A stretch of 64,000 nt of DNA. It comes from Sordaria brevicollis (Eukaryota > Ascomycota > Sordariomycetes > Sordariales > Sordariaceae). Position numbers and translations under genes: made by a program. This document shows, piece by piece, positions 56,796-64,000 of the stretch (positions are counted from its first letter, which is position 1; every line of letters begins with the position of its first letter). Location of the stretch: contig JAUTDP010000006.1 in the NCBI GenBank assembly GCA_033439795.1, forward strand, positions 3,410,001 through 3,474,000, read 5' to 3'. The notes under the pieces are model-generated. The model had not been told where the DNA came from and did not search any database. It saw nothing but the letters and a program-made list of their open reading frames with translations.

Positions 56796-57700
56796 TCATC
56801 GCGACAGCTTTTTCTCAGCCTCTTCCCATCGCGAATGAACTCGATGAAGCCTCCCATTCTGCCTCTTCAGCACATCTCGACCCTCAACCGCCCACCCCTC
56901 GTTCCCAACCGTCGCTGGCGCCCAAAAGACTTCCCATGGATCCCACTCTTTGACGGCCACCACCTTCTCGTAGTTGGTTCCCCAAAAGGCATGTTGCCAG
57001 TCCGACTCCCCGACATCAGCCTCGTTCAGATACGTCCCTCTGCCCGGCGCCGCCTCCCGATTGACATTCACGTGTTCTTTCAATCTCTTCTGCGCCGTTC
57101 CGCTCGCCCGGCCGTCGATGCCCCGACGATCGTGGTGCCCGTCACGTCCGCCTGCATGATCGTCTCGCGCCAGAAATTTTCGATGTCGGTGGTCCTCAGC
57201 ACCGGGCCTGGAAGTGTCGTCGGATTTTGCACGAACATCACCAACAGGTGTCGAGTCAACCTGGAACTTAGTGCCTCCTCCTTCTCCTCTCAAAGCCCAA
57301 AGCAGTTCCTTTTCCCTTCCCTTCGAATCTGTGCTAACTACTTTGTACCGTCCATCCACAGTGACCACACCCATCTCGAGCGCCTGATCCACGCCCAGCC
57401 CATACACAGAGCTCAACTCCTAATGCCCTTCCCCGCGAGCAATCACCCGAACGAATCCACCGTTGCGCAACTCCCACCCACGAGCGTATACTATAAACTT
57501 CGCGAAACATCGTCGGGCACCAGTGTTACGGCACACAAAGTCACAGCCGGGTGCTTCTGTCTCTGTCAGCATACTTTTGCGCCCTCCAATGCACGGCGAG
57601 AATATCCAACATACTTGATTCTAGCCCGATCTTTCGCGCAAAGTTCACCGCCGCCTGGACATCCCTGACGCTAGTTGCGTTCACCATATAAACGGGAAAC
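56796..57700 (-). pseudogene. FAD-linked (PCMH/BBE) oxidoreductase pseudogene
   Basis: The minus strand keeps pieces of a berberine-bridge-type oxidase: MVNATSVRDVQAAVNFARKI (about 57687), LVGGSCATVDSFG with an in-frame stop, SSVYGLGVDQALEM, EKELLWALRGEGGG, and the C-terminal BBE part YLNEADVGESDWQHAFWGTN, DPWEVFWAPATVG to the stop at 56796. Between GEGGG and the BBE part, some 200 residues of the usual fold are missing or scrambled. The conserved HDFLGR-type flavin-attachment region is not found. Frames change at least twice. The protein would normally be a secreted oxidase, often in secondary-metabolite pathways. Because the last 206 codons are open, gene finders may call it as a gene. Confidence 0.75.
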
Positions 57701-58276
57701 CCACCCTATTTTCATGTCAGCGTTGAGTTCCAGTTACTGTTCCGTTCAGGTTTCAGGCTGGCAAACAAGTGTTTCCGGTCGTCCACTATCGGGCAGGACG
57801 TCATCGAGTAGTATGCTTTGGTGGTCAAGGAAGAGCAGGCAGAGAGGCTGTAGTTCGGCAACGATGGGTAGCACACCGATGCTGATAGAAGAGGCTTGAG
57901 GAGCGAGCCATGTATGGTTCTGTGAGGCGACACATTCGGAGTCGCTGGACCTGTCTGGATCCTCTGGGAATGAATCGAATGGTCATAGATGTCAAGGCCA
58001 TCTACACAACGGCAGATGTCGATCAACTACTACCAAAACTGGAGCAAGTGCTTTTACCCGCCGGTTATTTCTGCCTCCCAACCTCGTTCCAGGAGCCCGG
58101 AGCATAGGTTACAAGCGGATGGCAACTATGCCCTGGATCAATGCAACGCTGTGTTAACGTTCTGTGTGGCCACTTTGTCTTTTCGGTGATAGACTTTGCG
58201 ATCCGAGTATTGCACCAACCTTCGGAGATGCTGTCAGAAACGCGGTCAGATGCTGGAAACCAAGGCGACAACCAAG
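57701..58276. other. Intergenic
   Basis: Divergent region between the oxidoreductase relic and the SET-domain gene. No gene is seen. Confidence 0.35.
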
Positions 58277-59975
58277 ATGGGCTTCTACAGCACAACGACT
58301 CGTCCGACATGGCCGTCGCTCGTAGTCGTTGCGCTCTTGCTGGCCACTGGGTATGGACATGTAGCAAACGCTGCAGCTTCCATCACCGGCCTCATGACCC
58401 ACGCGGCATCCCAACTGCAATGTCCTAACTTTAACCCCATTGAACGCTTCCAAACATCAGCGCAAGGAACGTGTCCCGTTCCCGGACTCCTTGGGATCTT
58501 CCCGGACCACAACCCAAACACCAACGCCAAAAGCAACAACGCGCCCTGGTCCTTTCCACCAGAGTGCATGACCCTAGCCTCCCCTTCCTCATCAGCAGCT
58601 GTTACTCACGATGGTTCCCCCGGGAACATGTACTGCCTCTTTACCGCCAATTCAACCCACAACGGCCACGGGACTAGTTTCATCGTGCGCCCCAACACGG
58701 TATCACACCTGCTTGGGTTGGGTTCGTTGGAAGATCAACCGGCGCCGTCCAGATGGCTTCCGGGTACACCATCGGCCCGTGTTCAGTCCAACTCCAACCT
58801 ACATCAAGTTACAGACCCGGCCTACAGGATTGACAGCATCAAGGGGCAGGGTGTCACTGCCGTCAGGCCCATCAAGCAAGGGGCGATCATCATGGTTGAC
58901 TATCCCGCATTGCTGATCAGTGAAGGATTCTTACAGGGGACGGGACTCGAGGGAAAGGGTCATCTGAGGAGGCGAATGGTGAAGAGGGGGATGGGACAAC
59001 TACCTGAGAGCACAAGACAACAGGTTATGGGGCTTCGAAGGGGACCTGGGCAGTATGAGGTTGATGCCATTCTGGGGGTGAACCTCAAGGGCTTGGGAGG
59101 TGTTGGTGGCTCGACTTTGGTATTGCTGGAGGACCAGGGAACGATGGACGACGAGGATGGGTTAATGGGACTGTTTCCTCAGGTGGCGGTAAGTTTTGCT
59201 CTCCAGTCAGACCCGAGAAAGACATGCTGACTGATTGACCAGCGAATCAACCATTCCTGTCGACCAAAGTAAGTCCTGTCAAATCATCGCCCAAGTGCGC
59301 CAACAGAAAGCTAACAGGCTGTCACAGTGCCCGCCTCCGATTCTCTGAGAACCGCCTCACCATGGAAGTCATCTCTTACCGGCCCATCTCCGCAGGGGAA
59401 GAGATCCTCATCAGCTGTACGAGCTTCCCCCTCAGGTTTCCATCCAGATGTAGGATGGCTAACGTGACCCAGATACCCCCCTAATCCTTCCTCCCTCCGA
59501 CCGCCACCAGTTCCTCAAGCAAAACTACCACTTCACATGCCACTGTCCCCTCTGCGCCTCCATCTCGGATGACCCCTCAACCTATACCCTCGCCGCTGAG
59601 TCGCATTCCCGTCGTGTCCGAATGCAAGAGCTCTACAACACCATGCTCCACGCCAATTCAGAAGGGTTCTACGGCGACGCCATCAAAATCCTGAAGGACT
59701 GGCTTGACTTTGCGCAAGAAGAAGGACTGACGCCACTGATGGGCGAGTATCACGGGATCTTAGCAGAGCTGCATCTTCTTTTGGCGGAGAAGGGGAGTAC
59801 AGATGGGAAGACGGTGGATAGGGAAGCAGTGCTGAGAGAGGCGTTGAGAAACGCTAGGATGGCGGTTGACGCGTGGGCAAGGTTGGGGAGTGTTGATACT
59901 GGGAAGACGGAGGAAGCGAGGGTGTTGCTTGAGAAGATCTTTCAGTTGAAGGAGAGAAAGCGGAAGGGGAGCTAA
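58277..59975 (+). CDS. SET-domain protein with an N-terminal signal peptide
   Basis: Four exons (58277-59188, 59243-59268, 59328-59416, 59473-59975) encode 509 residues; all introns are in phase. The start MGFYSTTTRPTWPSLVVVAL continues as a hydrophobic signal sequence to about residue 35. A Cys-containing region follows (LQCPNFNP, GTCPVPG, PECMTLA, MYCLFTANSTHNGHG). The SET domain begins near YRIDSIKGQGVTAVRPIKQG. Its core RINHSCRPNARL is encoded across the 26-nt second exon, followed by GEEILISY, and CHCPLC is the post-SET Cys cluster. A helical C-terminus resembling TPR-type ends closes the protein. SET proteins normally methylate lysines in nucleus or cytosol, so a secretory signal is odd, though I have seen such fungal members. 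An in-frame ATG further upstream (58253) would bury the signal. Confidence 0.85.
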
Positions 59976-60601
59976 CGGGTCTGATGCCAAGACAGGACGG
60001 GGACGGGTCAGGTCGCCTTGCGATGATGCCTGACCTCCTTTATGCCAACCGCATATCCACGAGTTCACCGATCTTTCGAAAACCAATGCATCGCTTCTCA
60101 TCTTACTGCAGCTTCCTATTCCGATAATCACCGTCGATAACATCAATAATAACATCAGTGTTCCGCATGCTGATGTTCTGCACGTGTTAGCGACTAGCCC
60201 ACACCAACCAATCGGAGCCATCAATTGCAGCACGCATAGTGACCAAGCTTCTTGGTTACCATCAAGAGATGTCCTCCCACGCTGCAAGCTGCAAGGGTCC
60301 ACTACAACACCGAAAACCGAGAAAAGCAACAAGAGACCCACGTGCCAGGGATGCACCGGGCACTGGCTGTTTTGTCGATCACCACCAACTTTGAGCCTTC
60401 GTGATAGTTGGAACACTGTACCTGCAGCATCCTTGGGCGTGGGGTTTGCTGATCCGGTAAAGGTTAGCCGCGGTCAAGGTTGAGATGATGGGATCAAGAT
60501 AAAGTCTGAAGCAGACCCAATGCAACTCCGTGGTTCCTCTTGTTCGTCACCTCCGTCATCGCCTTCCCTTCTTCTTGTCCGATCCTCATCCAACCGACAC
60601 G
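59976..60601. other. Intergenic
   Basis: 3' flank of the SET gene and promoter of the phosphodiesterase gene. No gene is seen. Confidence 0.35.
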
Positions 60602-61977
60602 ATGCCTTCCACCCTGTCAACTCTCTGCCTGGTGGCACTCGCAGCGCCAGCTCTCGCCCATCCCGGCTATGGCGCACCAGGCAAAGACCAGTCTGGCATC
60701 AAGCCCATCAAGAAGATCCAACTTGGTCCTCGTCCTTACTGGCTAGTCGACCAGATGGAGGACTCTCCTCTCAAGTCCAAGCTCCAGTCGTGCTCGGAGA
60801 AGGAGATGCGTCCAAGCCGCTGGAGTATTGGTCATCGTGGCGGTGGCACTTTGCAGATTCCGGAGGAAACGGAGGCGAGCATCATTGCCGGTGTAAGTCC
60901 AGGTCCTATTCGATGTTGAACGTCACGGCAACGAGACTGACAAGACGACGGCGACAGACCCGCATGGGCGCCGGAATCAACGAATGCGACGTGACCTTCA
61001 CTTCCGACCAACAACTCATCTGCCGCCATTCGCAATGCGACCTGCACACCACGACCAACATCCTCACGATCCCTTCGCTGGCCGCCAAGTGCACCGTCCC
61101 TTTCACCCCTCACAACGCCACGACCAAGAAGTCCGCAACCGCAAAGTGCTGCACGTCCGACTTCACCCTCGCCGAGCTCACCCAGACCAAGGAGCTCTGC
61201 GCCAAGATGGACTCCTCCAACTCCAAGGCGACCACACCAGAGGAGTACCAAGGCAACGTACCCGGCTACCGCACCACCCTCTACTCCGGCCCCGGCACCT
61301 GCCACAAGATGTTGACCGTGAAGGAGTACATCGCGCTGTCGGACGCCCTGGGGTTGGACTTCACGCCGGAGCTCAAGACGCCCGAGGTCAAGATGCCGTT
61401 CGGTACCGCCAACTACACGCAAGAGGCCTTTGCCCAGCAGCTGATTGACGAGTTCAAGGCGGCCAAGATCAGCCCCAAGCGCGTCTGGCCGCAAAGTTTC
61501 CTGTACGATGATGTGCTGTACTGGCTGCGCGCCGAGCCCAAGTTCGGGAAGCAGGCTGTGTTGCTCGATGAGTCGGGGGATGCTCCTAGCACCATCTCTG
61601 CTGCCACCGCTTCTTTGACCAGGTACGCCAAGGATGGTGTCAAGATCGTCGCTCCTCCTCTGCAGTATTTGGTGGCGACCACGACGGGCAAGGACGGAAA
61701 GGTCAAGATTGTCGCGAGCGAGTATGCGAAGCAGGCGAAGAAGCTTGGGTTGAAGGTCATCAGCTGGAGCTTGGAACGGTCGGGGTGGCTGGCGGACAGC
61801 ACCAAGGGAGGGTATTACTACTCGACGATTGCCAATGCGACGGCGGCGAGGGGAGAGGGTATTGTATTTGAGTTATTGGATGTATTAGCGAGCAAGGAGG
61901 TCGGTGTGATTGGTGTTTTTAGCGACTGGAGCGCAACGGTTAGTTACTTTGCGAACTGCTTTGGGTTGTTTCCTTAA
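60602..61977 (+). CDS. Secreted glycerophosphodiester phosphodiesterase-like (PLC-like fold) protein
   Basis: Two exons (60602-60892, 60958-61977) encode 436 residues. The intron is GTAAGT, CTGAC, GACAG, phase 0. A signal peptide (MPSTLSTLCLVALAAPALA) is followed by the catalytic IGHRGGG (His78, Arg79), PEET, and the metal/acid motif INECDVTFTSDQQLICRHSQC, as in GDPD enzymes. LDFTPELKTP and KVISWSLERSGWL are further TIM-barrel strands. Several Cys pairs suit a secreted enzyme. It probably hydrolyses glycerophosphodiesters outside the cell, releasing glycerol phosphate for phosphate nutrition; the substrate is inferred from the family. Its TAA stop doubles as the target site of the MITE that follows, so the native 3' UTR has been displaced. 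Confidence 0.88.
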
Positions 61978-62370
61978 GGGTGCGTTCGGGTGTCCAGGAA
62001 GTGGCTTTCTGAAATGAAAATCGAGGTGGTGGCCCGTGAGCGGTACTTCGAGGTAATTTGGGTTAATTTTTTTTCGAAAGTCACTTTTTCCTTGTATCCT
62101 CTAACAATTTCTGGCGATTTTAGAGCGCATTTGAGCTTCTGAAAAGCCTTGGCATCTCACTTACTCCATTCTATTGGATGCGAGCTTTGTAGTTGGCTTA
62201 AAAATGTCTTGGCGGGCCAAATTTTAAAAAATTAAATTCAGCATCTTCGAGGTCCGAAAATGGTTTTCTAAACTCTTCAGAACTACGCTTTGACCACTTT
62301 TGACGGCTATTGTACCTTTCACCAGCCAAGACTTTTTAGAAAGACCACTTCTAAACACCCGAACGCACCC
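61978..62370. mobile_element. Harbinger/Tourist-like MITE inserted at a stop codon
   Basis: The 393-bp element begins GGGTGCGTTCGGGTGT and ends with its exact complement; 16 nt are identical, and similarity continues imperfectly for about 25 more. TAA borders both sides (61975-61977 and 62371-62373). A three-base TAA/TTA duplication with GGG-starting ends is typical of PIF/Harbinger elements and their Tourist MITEs. There is no coding capacity and the composition is not RIP-like. The left TAA is the stop codon of the phosphodiesterase gene. Confidence 0.85.
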
Positions 62371-62373
62371 TAA

Positions 62374-62639
62374 GGGGAAGTGGAGGGGGTGATGATAGGG
62401 ATGTCTTGCGGCCCGTGCTCTGGCCCTGCTATTCACCTGTGCCTCTTCTGGGTATTTAGGCTGCCCTTTCTGGGTTTCCTCTTTCCGTTAGTTCTTTATC
62501 AATTTCATCACCTTTTCCGTTGTCGCTTTCCCTGATGTCTAATAGTCTCTGAGCACAGACTACCCCACAACGATACTCTACCCCACCCTAGGAATTAGGT
62601 GGGTCTCCGCGAACGAAGTGAGAGGAGGTTTGTGTCGAT
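62374..62639. other. Former 3' flank of the phosphodiesterase gene
   Basis: Before the MITE inserted, this sequence directly followed the stop codon. CT-rich and unique; composition turns AT-rich at about 62640. Confidence 0.5.
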
Positions 62640-64000
62640 TTTGTACGATTTGGCTATAGGCGATAAAACTCCTATATAAATTTTCAATTAAATTAGATAT
62701 AATTTTACATTTACTCTTAAATATCTTTATAATAATAATAAATATTTATAATCTAACGGCGTTAAGTATTTTATCTTCCTTTTAACTTTCCTCTTCTTTT
62801 TTTTTTTTTTCTTTAATACGTTTTATAATTCTTAATTAGTAATTACCTAGGGGTTATTCTCGTAAATAACGAAACGTACTTCTAAGGATTATATATTATA
62901 TATTAATTAATTTTTATTTAAATATTACTAAATTATATAAGAATTATAATATAATTTAAATCTCATTCCGGTAATAGTTTAAATTTTATCGAATAATTCG
63001 AATTTATTATTATATTCGTTATTTTACTATATCTTAACCAGACTTCCTAATAATATATAATTATAATTATTAAATATACTAATTTAAACGAATATTAAAA
63101 ATTATAACGTCGGTTTATTTATATTATTATTTATCTTTTATTTAACCCGGTTAATTTAATAAAATTTAATAATATTATTTATTACCCTTACGTAGAATAA
63201 ATTAAATATATCCGTCGGATTATTTATTAATACGGGAATATTATCTTCATTAAAGTTATTAAATTCGGTAAAAATATTATTCTTTAAATTATTTTAATTA
63301 TTTTACTTTATAAAATTATATAAGGGGGATAGTAGAGTATGGCACAAATACTGGGCCTAATGAATTGATAAGGTTCTACGAAGAGAAAAGGGGGAAAAGC
63401 CGTACCGTAAAGCGGGGTCGTAGACTCTGTCTTTTTGAAGGGGGCTGTAGGTACGTGAGTAATTCTGCAGAATTAGTGCGTGCCGCCCGAATTATAACTA
63501 TAGGGGTAGTTATAAAGAGCTAATTAGGCTATAGAGCCTAATATAACCTCTTGGGCGGTAGCCTTATAATATTAACCCCCTCCTCTCCTTCTAATTACTA
63601 TAATAACGGTCGCTATTTAATTATTATTTATAAATACCTTTTAGAATTTAATCCTTCTAATTTAATTGCGTACCCGTATTTTCGTTCTAATTTATATAAT
63701 TAATCGCTTACGCGTAATTAGCTAACCCGTATGCTAATTAGCCGCTTGTAGGCCTTTTTCCCGTTGCGAACCCGTTCTTCCTATAAAACTTTCTATTTCC
63801 CTTTTTCTCTCTCTCTCCTTCTTTTTTTTTTTCCTTTTTCTAACGCGAAATTAAATCCTTTTAATAAACCTTCTTCTATATTATAATCCCCTAGATTTTT
63901 ATTAATTATAAATATAAATTCCTTCGTTATAGACTTTTTTAAATTTACCCCCGAGTAATTAGAAATAATATATACTTTTAATATATTCGTTATCCTATAA
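62640..64000. repeat. RIP-mutated AT-rich repeat (right edge)
   Basis: The sequence is AT-rich, with CA and TG almost absent, as at the left edge. A patch at about 63340-63480 has ordinary composition and many CA/TG steps. Next to it are small hairpins (ATTAGGCT/AGCCTAAT near 63520-63545, CCGCCC/GGGCGG around it). No coding frame survives. The element runs off the window. Confidence 0.8.

Noticed and set aside
1..64000. CRISPR array, tRNA, 5S or other RNA genes
   Set aside because: CRISPR arrays are not expected in a fungus. I saw no tRNA B-box-type sequence in a plausible cloverleaf and no dispersed 5S gene, but a covariance-model scan would be needed to exclude them.

Overview
The window is nuclear DNA of a filamentous ascomycete (Sordariomycetes), most likely Neurospora or a close relative. 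The reasons are: short GT..AG introns with CTAAC/CTGAC branch points; C-rich third codon positions; fungus-specific families (PDR-type ABC transporter, BCS1-like AAA ATPases, a Cys-rich zinc-finger family, a SUR1-like glycosyltransferase); and three AT-rich tracts (about 1-1190, 37580-39500, 62640-64000) almost stripped of CA and TG, the signature of repeat-induced point mutation (RIP). The genus is an inference; no rRNA, tRNA or organelle sequence was found to confirm it.

Layout. 1-1.2 kb: RIP-mutated repeat. 2.7-4.6 kb: acidic, probably nuclear protein. 4.6-8.3 kb: no convincing gene, many simple repeats. 8.4-9.2 kb: probable GPI-anchored protein with two apparent frame breaks. 10.7-12.3 kb: seven-TM receptor-like protein. 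13.8-15.1 kb: small-subunit catalase pseudogene full of 4-5 bp insertions. 17.3-17.6 kb: MITE with perfect 27-bp ends. 18.7-20.4 kb: CAN1/LYP1-type basic amino acid permease. 21.0-24.1 kb: EXPERA-domain membrane protein and a single-pass ER/secretory protein. 25.6-30.1 kb: full-length PDR-type ABC transporter. 30.9-32.7 kb: FMN-binding PNPOx-like protein and a short-chain dehydrogenase, tail to tail. 33.5-33.9 kb: six-Cys secreted protein. 34.7-36.6 kb: APH-fold kinase-like protein.

37.4-40.1 kb is a nest of mobile elements: a 2.1-kb TA-flanked DNA transposon with clean ends and a RIP-destroyed interior, a palindromic MITE, and an older inverted repeat around both. Then come an HSL-type esterase (40.4-41.6) and a BCS1-like AAA ATPase with a frame break (42.1-43.7).

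44-58 kb is a zone of gene turnover. It holds a zinc-finger pseudogene (44.3-45.6) and its better-preserved but C-terminally frameshifted paralogue (52.4-54.5), two long inverted repeats, a 1-kb array of about 135-bp tandem repeats that appears to lie in an intron of a coiled-coil protein gene (47.8-51.6), a chimeric fragment joined from the ends of two genes elsewhere in the window (51.95-52.25), a SUR1-like transferase lacking its DxD motif (55.0-56.0) and a FAD/BBE oxidoreductase pseudogene (56.8-57.7). 58.3-62.4 kb carries a SET-domain protein with a signal peptide and a secreted glycerophosphodiesterase-like enzyme. A Harbinger/Tourist-like MITE sits exactly at the stop codon of the latter, with the TAA as its target-site duplication.

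The genes do not form an obvious pathway or biosynthetic cluster. Transport (permease, ABC pump), membrane/lipid proteins and secreted proteins are mixed. The most striking themes are repeat and RIP biology and the concentration of decaying or duplicated genes.
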